Below are positions 17,754-25,595 of a DNA stretch of 64,000 bases, piece after piece. Below the pieces are notes generated by a model. It was not told where the DNA came from and made no database searches. It was given only the letters and a program-made list of their open reading frames with translations. The first letter of the stretch is position 1, and each line of letters starts with the position of its first letter. The DNA is from Streptomyces sp. XY006. Its GTDB lineage: Bacteria; Actinomycetota; Actinomycetes; Streptomycetales; Streptomycetaceae. The position numbers were made by a program, and so were the translations under genes. The stretch covers positions 86,367 to 150,366 of the forward strand of contig NZ_NOKT01000023.1 in the NCBI RefSeq assembly GCF_002237655.1, written 5' to 3'.

Positions 17754-18938
17754 CGCGGGAAACCGGTCTGACCAGGTTGAAGACCTCGCGGGCCGCATAT
17801 CGCTTGAGGCATCGGATGATCTCGCGTCGGGTCTTGCCCTCCTGAGTGCGGCGTTCGTAGTACGCCTGGGTGCGCGGGTCGTGGCGCAGGCGGGTGAACA
17901 CGATGCGGTGCAGGGCCGCGTTCGCCCGTCGGTCGCCGCCGCAGTTGAGCCGGCGCGTGCTCCGACGGCCCGACGAATACTCGATGGGGCTGACTCCGCA
18001 AAGGGCAGCAAAGGACGCCTCGGAGTTCAGTCGCTCGGGGTTGTCTCCCATGGTGATCAGCAGGGTGACGGCGCTGTCCGGGCCGATGCCCACCGGTACG
18101 AGCAGTTGCGGGGCGTGGTGTTCGACGAGCCGGGTCAGGCGCTGGTTCAGCTCATTGATCTGCGCGGTGAGCTGTTCGATGCGCTCGGCGAGCATGCGCA
18201 ACGTCAGGTGGGTGGCCTGGGCCACCGCCTTCTCGTCTCCCCCACCATCGGGTGGGCTGAGGGTCGCGCAGATGGGGAACAGCTCCGCATTGCCCAAGCT
18301 CGACAACCGCTCCCGCAGGGCGGGGTCGGCGATGACCAAGACGGCCTTGAGCTGGTTGATCGCCTGGGTACGGGCCTTGACCGCGGAGTCCTTGGCGAGT
18401 TTGTGGATCCGGGCGCTGTGCACGGGTCCGCCACCGGATTTGGCCTGGGCCCGGGCGCGACCGCTGAGCACGGCTCGCGCTGCGGCCTGCGCATCGAGAG
18501 GGTCCGACTTGCCGAGCATACGGCGGGCCGTGTGGTCGGGCCGGTTCACTTCGAGCACCTGGATCTGCTGAGCGAGCAGGTAACGGGACAGGCCCGCGCC
18601 GAAGGTGCCGGTGCCCTCCACGCCGGCCCGGCGCACCGCACCCCGCTTGCGGGCCCACACGAGCAGTTGTCGGTAACCGGCCGCCGTTGCCGGAAAGGAC
18701 TCGGTTCCCATGACCTCCCCCAGCGGGGAGACCACGGCGGCGACGTGAACCTCGCCGTGGGTGTCCACACCCAGGACGACCTCGCGCCGAACAGGCGGAT
18801 CCGTGCTCGAGGAGGTGCTGCGCTGTCTGGTCGTCATGGCGGTTCCCTTCCCGCGTGATGACGTGCTGGGTGAATGGCACCGGCCTGCTCGGGCGGTCTG
18901 AACCGTGATGGCGCCTGAAACTCGGCAAGGCCCCTATA
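17737..18938 (-). mobile_element. IS110-family insertion sequence (boundaries approximate)
   Basis: One complete IS110-type element with a single transposase gene. The octamer CCCCTATA is found both at the 3' side of the gene (17737-17744, containing the stop codon) and 94 bp upstream of the start (18931-18938), which could be the shared core left by site-specific insertion; there are no terminal inverted repeats, as expected for this family. The left boundary is uncertain because the 58-kb copy of the pcaDC leader matches about 12-20 bp beyond the first octamer. Confidence 0.7.
17740..18837 (-). CDS. IS110-family transposase (DEDD recombinase)
   Basis: A 365-residue, apparently intact transposase. 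The N-terminal RuvC-like DEDD domain shows VLGVDTHGEVHVA (Asp), AGVEGTGTFG (Glu) and GKSDPLDAQAAARA (Asp, Asp). The C-terminal Transposase_20 domain contains PVGIGPDSAVTLL, and the serine-containing segment GVSPIEYSSGRRSTRRLNCGG carries the second catalytic residue typical of the family. It inserts DNA through a recombinase-like mechanism guided by an element-encoded RNA in studied members. Its last codons and stop lie against the leader of the pcaDC-like gene, so insertion probably replaced that gene's native upstream region. Confidence 0.9.
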   Translation of the reverse strand: MTTRQRSTSSSTDPPVRREVVLGVDTHGEVHVAAVVSPLGEVMGTESFPATAAGYRQLLVWARKRGAVRRAGVEGTGTFGAGLSRYLLAQQIQVLEVNRPDHTARRMLGKSDPLDAQAAARAVLSGRARAQAKSGGGPVHSARIHKLAKDSAVKARTQAINQLKAVLVIADPALRERLSSLGNAELFPICATLSPPDGGGDEKAVAQATHLTLRMLAERIEQLTAQINELNQRLTRLVEHHAPQLLVPVGIGPDSAVTLLITMGDNPERLNSEASFAALCGVSPIEYSSGRRSTRRLNCGGDRRANAALHRIVFTRLRHDPRTQAYYERRTQEGKTRREIIRCLKRYAAREVFNLVRPVSRAPAL

Positions 18939-18990
18939 GGGACACGCCCTGTGGCTCGGTGGCAGGCAGCATCCCGCAACGGCAGTCGAC
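18838..18990 (-). ncRNA. Candidate bridge-RNA region of the IS110 element
   Basis: In characterised IS110-group elements the non-coding end upstream of the transposase encodes a structured bridge RNA that pairs with target and donor DNA. The equivalent position here is this stretch of about 100-150 bases. It contains inverted repeats, including CCCTATAGGG (18932-18941). The assignment is by position and family knowledge only; no covariance evidence is available. Confidence 0.25.
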
Positions 18991-20031
18991 AGGTCCGTGA
19001 CTGGACACCTCGGTCAAAGATCTCAAGAGTCAGACCCCGTACGGGACGGCATCACGCAACTGTCCCATCGCTCCCCGGGCATCGTCACGTCCCGACCGCA
19101 GCCGGACAACTTCGCACGAACCAGGTCCCAGGTCGGCTGGAGCATACTGAGATGAGTAGAAACCCGGCCCACTCGTGACCATCTTTGACGGACATCCGTC
19201 TGGCCTGCCGCGCGGTCGTCACTTCATCGACCATCGCGTCAGCGGCTTCCCCCGTCCTCTTTCCGGTGAACGGCTTTCCACAGGTCTGCAGCGGGTACCG
19301 ACGGTGCGCGGTGCGGCGAGCCCGGCGCTCTCGTTGTCTCGATCAGCTGCTGGCCGAGGTCGGTCATGACGGTCCCGTGCTTCGGGGCGGGCGCCCGGGG
19401 GACTGGAGGACATGGCGGGACCTACTTCGAACGGGTCACAGCCGGTCGCATGCCCGTGCGCGACGGACTCGGTGAGATCTTGCAGACGGGGGCGGGCCCC
19501 TCCACTTCGTCGAACACTCGGGGAAACGGGGAGCTCATGAGTTCTGACGTAGCCGGGATCGCCGCTCGTAGGGCGCCGCCGGCAGGAGTTCAACACCACA
19601 CACCACGCCGTGGTCGGGGATCCTCGACGACCAGGGCGTGCAGCGCTTCGCGAGAGCGGCGGCCCCCTCCATCGACGGGAGTTCCCGCTGCCTGCTCGGA
19701 TTTCCCACGGAGCTCTCCTGTACGGCGGGACGCGGCCGGCGTTCGCCCTCCTTGGTCATGGTTGCCCGAATCCGGACCACGAAATCCGGATCTCCGTAGG
19801 GGTTCGGCTGGCCCAGATCGTGTCCGAGAGCGCACCGTGGCCGGCCGATGCCACACGCGGGCAATGCGCAGGAACCGCCTCGAAGTGACTCAGAGCTTGC
19901 AATATCCGCCAAAGCATCATTCTCATGCCCACGCTCGCCTAGATTCAGCCGTCCGTCATGGCACCCGCCTTCCCGTAAGCGGAGACGACGGAAGACCAAG
20001 GCGGTGGTGCCGGAGCACGAAGAGCGAGGGC
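18991..20031. other. About 1 kb without a recognisable gene
   Basis: Between the IS110 element and the PAS/PP2C gene. Open frames exist on both strands but they have mixed codon use, no ribosome-binding site near a start, and no domain I recognise. The frame of the downstream sensor stays open far upstream to 19366, but that extension is low complexity and unlike any N-terminal domain. Probably decayed or purely intergenic DNA holding the sensor's promoter. Confidence 0.5.
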
Positions 20032-22902
20032 ATGATCGACCCACCGGCTGGAAGCACCCCGCAGACCTCTCCGGCAGCTGGACAACCGGGCGCGGCGGTC
20101 CGTTCGGGGCTGCCGTTCAGCACCACCGGCGTCACCAGAACACGGCACGCGGTGACTGCTCTGGCCTGGCTCACCATCGCCCTCGGGGTGCTGGGGCTTC
20201 TGGGATGGGTTCTCCCCTCCCACCTGGTCCGAGGCGCCTGGCCCGGGCCGGACGGGTGGATCAAGGCGAACACCGCACTCGCGCTCACCCTGTTGGGAAT
20301 CGGACTGGCCCTGCTCGTGGGCCGGTCTCCCGGATCACGGCGTGTGAGAACGGCCCGGGTTGCCTCACTGACCGGTGCCGTGATCGGCGTCGCGAGCCTT
20401 CTGGAGTACGTCAGCGGCGGGTGCTTCGGCATCGACGAGTTACTCGTTCGTGACGACACCATGGACGACCTGCCCCAGGTCGCCTCTCCACCGGGTCGGA
20501 TGGCTCCGAACACGGCGCTGGCCCTCGTCCTGGCCGGGTTGGCGCAGTTCCTGCTGAGCCTGCGCCGCCAGGCGCTGGTCGCCTCCGGGCAGGTGCTGGG
20601 CCTGCTGGTGTTCATGCTGGGCCTGCTGCGCTGGTACGGCTTGGCCTACCGGGTGCCGGAGCTGGGCCGGATCGGCGCCTACGTAGGCATGGCACTGCAC
20701 ACCGCGGCCGCCTTGGCCCTGCTGGGCGCCGGCCTCTTCCTCGCCCGCCCACGGCAGGGGTTCGCGGGCCTGCTGTGCAACACCGGCACGACCGGGATGC
20801 TCGGCCGTCGCATGACGGCCGCGATCCTCCTCCTGCCACCACTGATGGGCTGGCTGCGCCTGGCAGGACAGGACCAGGGCTGGTACGGCACCCGACTGGG
20901 CGTCTCCCTTCTCGTGTCCGGGCACGTGTGCGTCTTTCTCACGGCCAGCTTCCTGTCGCTACAAGCCGGCCGCCGAGTGGAACTGGCGCACACGCGCGCG
21001 CAGCACCGGCTGGCCGAAGTCCGCTGGCTGCAGGAGTTCATGGACCATGTACCGGCTGTGGTCTTCATCAGGGATCTCGAAGGGCGCTACACAGCCGCGA
21101 ACGCCGAGTTCGCGCGGTCGCTGGGGTGCCGGCGCGAAGCGATCGTGGGTCGGCTGACGCAGGAGGTCCTCCCCGCGCACTTCGCAGACGCCGCCCGCGC
21201 GGCAGACGCGGAAACGCTGTCCCGGGGGTCGGCCCTGCACAAAGTGGACCACTTCACCCTCGACGACCGGTCGCTCGTCTACTCCACCACGCTCTTCCCC
21301 TTGCCCGATCAGAACGGCCGGCCTCACGCGGTCTGCGGGATCTCCGTCGACGAGACGGCCAGAACCGCCGCACGGCAGCAGGCCGAACGCGCCCACCAGC
21401 GCTTTCGCGACCTGCTGGAATCCGCGCCCGACGCCGTCCTGATCACCGACAGCGAGGGCATCGTCGCCATGGCCAACGCCCAGGCCGAACGGCTCTTCGG
21501 CATACCGCGCGGCTACCTCCTCGGCAGCCCGGTCGAGCAACTGGCGCCCGCTTCGCACCGCGTGCGACTGTCCACGCTCCGACGGGCCTACCGACAGCTG
21601 GGCGAGGGCCGTCCGGCGACCTTCGACAAGGACGTGTGGGCCAGGCACGCTGAAGGACGCGTCTTCCCGGTGGAGGTGAGCATCGGCACGCTCAACGGCG
21701 AAGCCGGACGACTCATGAGCCTCTCGGTCCGCGACATCAGTCGGCGCAGACGTCTCGAAGCCGAACTCGACGAGCGCTACCACGACTTGCAGCATGTCGC
21801 CTACACCCTTCAGAGCAGCCTCATGGGCGACCCGCCCCACCTGCCCCATCTGCACACCGCGCGCCGCTACCTGCCCTCCGCGCAGGACACCGGCGTCGGC
21901 GGCGACTGGTTCGACGTCATTCCTCTGGAGAAGGACCGCACAGGCATCGTCATCGGAGACGTCATGGGCCGGGGCATCGAGGCCGCGGCCATCATGGGCC
22001 AGCTCAGGGCCGCCACTCACGCCCTGGCCAAGGCCGACATGGAACCGGAGCGGCTGATGCACCACCTCGACGCCTTCGTCTGCGAACTACCCGACCAGCT
22101 CGTCACCTGCTGCTTCCTCGTCCTGGACCCGCATCAGGGGCAACTCACCCTGTGCAGCGCGGGCCATCTGCCCGTACTCGCCGCCGAGCCCGGGCGCAGA
22201 CCGCGACAGCTCGAAGCCCCCATCAGCGTCCCCCTGGGTGTCGGCGGCATTCCCCACCGCCAGACGATGCATACCCTGCCCCCCGGAGGCACCCTCCTGC
22301 TCTACACCGATGGCCTCGTCGAAGAACCGGCAGCGGACCTCGACGCCCGCCTCGCGTTGCTTGCCGACACCCTCCACGCCGGCCTGACCGAAGCGGACCA
22401 CACCCTTGGCGCCCTGGAACAGACCGCTGATCTCGTCGTGCGCACCCTCATCCCCCAGCCCGAACAGCACGACGACGACGTGACCCTGCTCGCCCTGCGA
22501 CTCCCAGGGGCCCGCACCACCGGCGTGCGCCTGCCCCCGGATCCGCGCTCAGCACCGCGTGCCCGCCACTTCACCACCCACGCCCTTCACGACTGGCAGG
22601 TGCCCCGGCAGCTCACCGAGACAGCCGCACTCGTCGTGACCGAACTCGTCACCAACGCACTCCGGCACGGCGACGGCGAACTCTCGCTGGCCCTCCACCT
22701 CACCGCTACCGCCCTCACAGTCGAACTCGCCGACCGCAGCGCAACGCCGCCCGTGCCCCGCCGGGCCGCTCCCACCGACGAGAACGGCCGCGGGCTCCAG
22801 CTCGTCGACGCCCTCTCGACCAGCTGGGGCACCCGAACCCACAGCCAGGGGAAGTCGGTCTGGTGCATCCTGCCCAGGCCAGGCGGCATCGACAGCCAGT
22901 GA
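20032..22902 (+). CDS. Membrane PAS-PAS-PP2C phosphatase with C-terminal RsbW-like ATPase
   Basis: A 956-residue multidomain signalling protein. Residues about 40-315 contain several transmembrane helices (ALAWLTIALGVLGLLGWVL, LALTLLGIGLALLVG, and others) with a periplasmic loop. PAS1 spans about 329-445 (LQEFMDHVPAVVFIRD), PAS2 about 456-575 (FRDLLESAPDAVLITD). The SpoIIE/RsbU-type PP2C domain spans about 605-820 with metal ligands in GVGGDWFD, VIGDVMGRG and HDDDVTLL. A HATPase_c domain (about 835-950) shows VVTELVTNALRHG and NGRGLQLVD. Such proteins dephosphorylate STAS anti-anti-sigma factors in response to membrane or ligand signals, and the ATPase may bind a sigma or STAS partner. ATG 20032 begins just before the membrane domain. 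Confidence 0.85.
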   Translation: MIDPPAGSTPQTSPAAGQPGAAVRSGLPFSTTGVTRTRHAVTALAWLTIALGVLGLLGWVLPSHLVRGAWPGPDGWIKANTALALTLLGIGLALLVGRSPGSRRVRTARVASLTGAVIGVASLLEYVSGGCFGIDELLVRDDTMDDLPQVASPPGRMAPNTALALVLAGLAQFLLSLRRQALVASGQVLGLLVFMLGLLRWYGLAYRVPELGRIGAYVGMALHTAAALALLGAGLFLARPRQGFAGLLCNTGTTGMLGRRMTAAILLLPPLMGWLRLAGQDQGWYGTRLGVSLLVSGHVCVFLTASFLSLQAGRRVELAHTRAQHRLAEVRWLQEFMDHVPAVVFIRDLEGRYTAANAEFARSLGCRREAIVGRLTQEVLPAHFADAARAADAETLSRGSALHKVDHFTLDDRSLVYSTTLFPLPDQNGRPHAVCGISVDETARTAARQQAERAHQRFRDLLESAPDAVLITDSEGIVAMANAQAERLFGIPRGYLLGSPVEQLAPASHRVRLSTLRRAYRQLGEGRPATFDKDVWARHAEGRVFPVEVSIGTLNGEAGRLMSLSVRDISRRRRLEAELDERYHDLQHVAYTLQSSLMGDPPHLPHLHTARRYLPSAQDTGVGGDWFDVIPLEKDRTGIVIGDVMGRGIEAAAIMGQLRAATHALAKADMEPERLMHHLDAFVCELPDQLVTCCFLVLDPHQGQLTLCSAGHLPVLAAEPGRRPRQLEAPISVPLGVGGIPHRQTMHTLPPGGTLLLYTDGLVEEPAADLDARLALLADTLHAGLTEADHTLGALEQTADLVVRTLIPQPEQHDDDVTLLALRLPGARTTGVRLPPDPRSAPRARHFTTHALHDWQVPRQLTETAALVVTELVTNALRHGDGELSLALHLTATALTVELADRSATPPVPRRAAPTDENGRGLQLVDALSTSWGTRTHSQGKSVWCILPRPGGIDSQ

Positions 22903-22961
22903 GAGGCATGGCCGGCTGGGGCCGCGCCCTGTGAGCGCGGCGGTCAGCGACACGGGGCGGA

Positions 22962-23267
22962 ATGAAGGGCGGGCGTTCGTCGCGCAGGTGGTCGCTGGAT
23001 GAGGAGAACTGGTCGTGGGGGTGGCAGATCCCGCTGGTCCCCGTCGTCATGGCGGCCGCGGCCTGTTTCCTGGGGGACGTCGAGGGCGGCTGCGAGCGTG
23101 GGCCCAGGGGCGTCTGTGTCGCCGTCGGCGGCGCGGTCTGAGGGCGCCACACGTTCGCGCAGGGCCGGACGGTGCGGCATCTGATCATCGCGGCCGTCCC
23201 CTTCGCTCTGGCGGTCAGGGCACCGGCGCCGGCCTGGCGGCGCCGACGGGCCGGTCGAGCGGAGTAA
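22962..23267 (+). pseudogene. Small two-helix membrane protein interrupted by an in-frame stop
   Basis: A single reading frame from ATG 22962 encodes 59 codons with strong G/C third-position bias (WSLDEENWSWGWQIPL, then the hydrophobic VPVVMAAAACFLG), ends at TGA 23139-23141, and then continues in the same frame through a second hydrophobic stretch (HLIIAAVPFALAVRA) and basic tail to TAA 23265-23267. It looks like a roughly 100-residue two-helix membrane protein split by a nonsense mutation. The second part has an in-frame GTG at 23172. I recognise no family; it could also be two tiny peptides. Confidence 0.35.
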
Positions 23268-23531
23268 GCCGGATGCCGTACTCGTGAATCGAGCCACGCC
23301 GACGCAGGGTCCGGTCCCGAGGGGTCCACGGATGCGCAGGTGCGGCGGCACAGTGGAGCCTCCGCCTCGGCGGGACGAGCGGTGGTCTCCCTGCCGGCAG
23401 CCCCTCCGGCGCGGCAGTCCGCACAGTCGGTCGGCGATGCCCACTGGCCGGTAGGTGGTGCTCGGGGCGGTCGGAGACAGCCCGCGGCGGGTGTACCGGA
23501 CCCGTGAAGCGGCGGTGCGGAGACGTGCCGG

Positions 23532-23933
23532 TCACAGTGCCTGGGGCACGGCACGGGTCAGGGGCCCCAGATCGCCGTACAGGGCCGCGTGGAGACCGGC
23601 CGCCAGTTCCCGGCTCCTGGGTTCGAAGTGCAGGTCGTACCACGCGTAGTACACGGGCCCGGCGAGCGAGTCGGGGCGGATCTCGCGGGAGCGCACCAGC
23701 TCGGCCACGACCCTGCGGATTCCCTCACCGATGTGATCGTCGAGGGAGAAGGACGAGTCGGCGGTGAGCGTGTCGGCCTTGATCGTCCACAGCTGGGCCT
23801 GACATTCGAGCCCGACGAACACCACGCCCTGCTGCCGGCACTGCTCGCACAGAGCCCGATAGACGTCCGCCTGGGAAACGTCAGGGATTGACTCAGCAGG
23901 ACATGGAATCGGCATCAACTCCATAAAATCCAT
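23532..23933 (-). CDS. Hypothetical protein
   Basis: A 133-residue soluble protein with consistent coding bias and an ordered-looking sequence (DVYRALCEQCRQQGVVFVG, DDHIGEGIRRVVAELVRSR, GPVYYAWYDLHFEPR). It has three cysteines near the N-terminus and no signal peptide. I do not recognise the family. Three in-frame ATGs (23933, 23924, 23915) are possible starts and none has a good ribosome-binding site. It is isolated between two stretches lacking genes. Confidence 0.55.
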   Translation of the reverse strand: MDFMELMPIPCPAESIPDVSQADVYRALCEQCRQQGVVFVGLECQAQLWTIKADTLTADSSFSLDDHIGEGIRRVVAELVRSREIRPDSLAGPVYYAWYDLHFEPRSRELAAGLHAALYGDLGPLTRAVPQAL

Positions 23934-24663
23934 CGTGCCAGGCCGACAGGAGACCAGCGATGCCGCCCCGGCGGACGTCCGGAGCTGCCTCAGCCGCGGG
24001 GTTGCACGACAGGCCGGCAGCCGCCGGTGGTGCGTGTGGCGTCGAGGCAGGGCGCGGGGTGAGACAGTGCTGGCACCACCGGCTCACGATTGCCGTGCCG
24101 GCAGGTGACCTCCTTCGCCTCCCCTCGGTGGTGACGGTGGGAGACGGTCCCTTGCGGCATGGACGGGTGCTCCTGGCCCGGGTCTGTCCGACCAGGCCGG
24201 CACCCGGCCGTGCTGCCGGGCCACCTGCCTGCTGAGCGCGCCGAAGCGGCGGCCCGGGCGTCGACGGAGTACTCCCTAGGCGAAAGGTTCCGGTGACCGG
24301 GATGAACCAAGCCGGGGTGCTGGTCACGACCTTGTGTCGTGCCTGTCGCCCACGGTGGTCACCTCCGGGATCACACTCGGAGTATGTGGGTCGCAGATCT
24401 CGGTGCCGCGGGCCAGGCAGCCCCTGGAGCGGGTCTCGCAGCGGCCGCGCATGACGGGCGCCGATGTGGTGGTCGTGCTCGAATACCGGCGAGGTGTTCG
24501 GTCGGCCCGTGGCAGCGTCGGGGAACGAGGCGGTGACGATCACGGGCACGGAGCGGCCCGAGTGCCACGGACTCGTCCCTGCGGCGGAGGCACGTACGTG
24601 AGGCATCAGGTCCGTGGTGCGGGGGCGGGCGACGGCGCGGTTCCGCCCGGCACGGCTGTGCGG
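23934..24663. other. About 730 bp without a supportable gene
   Basis: Open frames on both strands are low-complexity, Arg/Pro/Ala-rich and lack start signals. No domain, repeat or RNA structure was recognised. The 24334-25785 plus-strand frame runs opposite the STAS gene and the lysA remnant and is taken as spurious. Confidence 0.45.
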
Positions 24664-25014
24664 TCACTGCAGAGCATGGTCCAGCGACTCGGCGACATCG
24701 AAGTACTCCCGCGTTCCCGTGATGGAGAAGAGCCTGGCCGCAGTCTGCAACGACGGTCCTGCCACCACGAACGAGCGGCCTTCCCGCAGATGCCGGGCAC
24801 GGCCGTTCAGGAGGGCGTTGAGCAGACCGCTGTCACCGAAGCCCGCGCGGGACAGGTCGACCACGGTCACCTCCAGCCCCAGAGCACCGGCTTCGTCCCC
24901 CCACAGCGACGCGAAGGAGTCGCCGTTGTCGCTGTCGATGTCACCCACCACCTCGACCGCGAAGACCCCACGCTCCACACGGCCGGTCACCCGGTCCCCC
25001 GCCCGATTCGCCAT
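24664..25014 (-). CDS. STAS-domain anti-sigma-factor antagonist
   Basis: A 116-residue single-domain STAS protein of the RsbV/SpoIIAA type. The phosphorylatable Ser lies in the conserved FGDSGLLNALL loop near residue 62, after the beta-strand LEVTVVDLSRAGF. Unphosphorylated forms bind anti-sigma kinases and release the sigma factor; PP2C proteins such as the one at 20032 would activate it. It has no partner kinase gene next to it. The start ATG at 25014 overlaps the region just downstream of the lysA remnant. Confidence 0.8.
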   Translation of the reverse strand: MANRAGDRVTGRVERGVFAVEVVGDIDSDNGDSFASLWGDEAGALGLEVTVVDLSRAGFGDSGLLNALLNGRARHLREGRSFVVAGPSLQTAARLFSITGTREYFDVAESLDHALQ

Positions 25015-25059
25015 GTCCGGTGCCTCCAGCCCGCGGCGGGAGGAAGAGGCCCGGCCCGG

Positions 25060-25515
25060 CCTCGACGGACCCTGCCCCGGATACCCACGTCGCGGCTGCG
25101 GATGTCGTCCAGTGGCTCCCGGCGGACGAGGAGGCGCGCGATGCCCTCACGCACGGCCACGACCGGTGGGCGGCCGACGAGGTTGTGGCCGGAGGCCATG
25201 GAGACTGTCGATGACGATCCGGCCGACGCCCAGGCGCAGGGCGGTGTCCAGGTCGCGCGGGGACTTGGCGTTGCCGTGCAGCACGACCGGTCCGGCGGGA
25301 AGCCGGTGGTGACGACCAGTTCCTGTTCACCGGCGGAGCAGACGTCCAGGCCGAGGCCCTCCTCGGTCGTCCAGTCGCCGCGTACAGGGTCTCGGCGTCG
25401 GGGAAGGCGTCTCAGCAGGCGCGGCAGCGGTCGCGGACCTCGGCCTCGTCGAGGACGCAGACGGGGGTGCCGAAGTGGTCGGCGATCTCGGCGAGCGGGA
25501 CGCCGCCCACCGCGA
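25060..25515 (-). pseudogene. Shattered diaminopimelate decarboxylase (lysA-type) remnant
   Basis: Reading the minus strand in successive frames gives pieces of a fold-type III PLP decarboxylase in the right order. First comes an N-terminal GGVPLAEIADHFGTPVCVLD (about 25443-25508), then an in-frame TGA, then FPDAETLYAA. After a frame change and loss of the catalytic-lysine region come EEGLGLDVCSAGEQELVV, HGNAKSPRDLDTAL and GVGRIVIDS (to about 25205). After deletion of most of the barrel and sheet domain, the C-terminal GRPPVVAVREGIARLLVRRE...DVG follows (to about 25080). At least one stop, two frameshifts and large internal deletions make it non-functional. Assignment to lysA rests on these blocks; an ornithine/diaminopimelate decarboxylase-like paralogue is possible. 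Confidence 0.7.
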
Positions 25516-25595
25516 GGTGCCCTCGCGGTGAATCGGGTGGTGGAGGCGGGCCAGACGGCCGGGCCGGCGGGGACTCACTGCCGGATCGCAGGCTC

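Noticed and set aside
19366..20031. A 5' extension of the PAS/PP2C frame by more than 200 codons
   Set aside because: The added sequence is low complexity and lacks any domain or start signal; the membrane domain begins just after ATG 20032.
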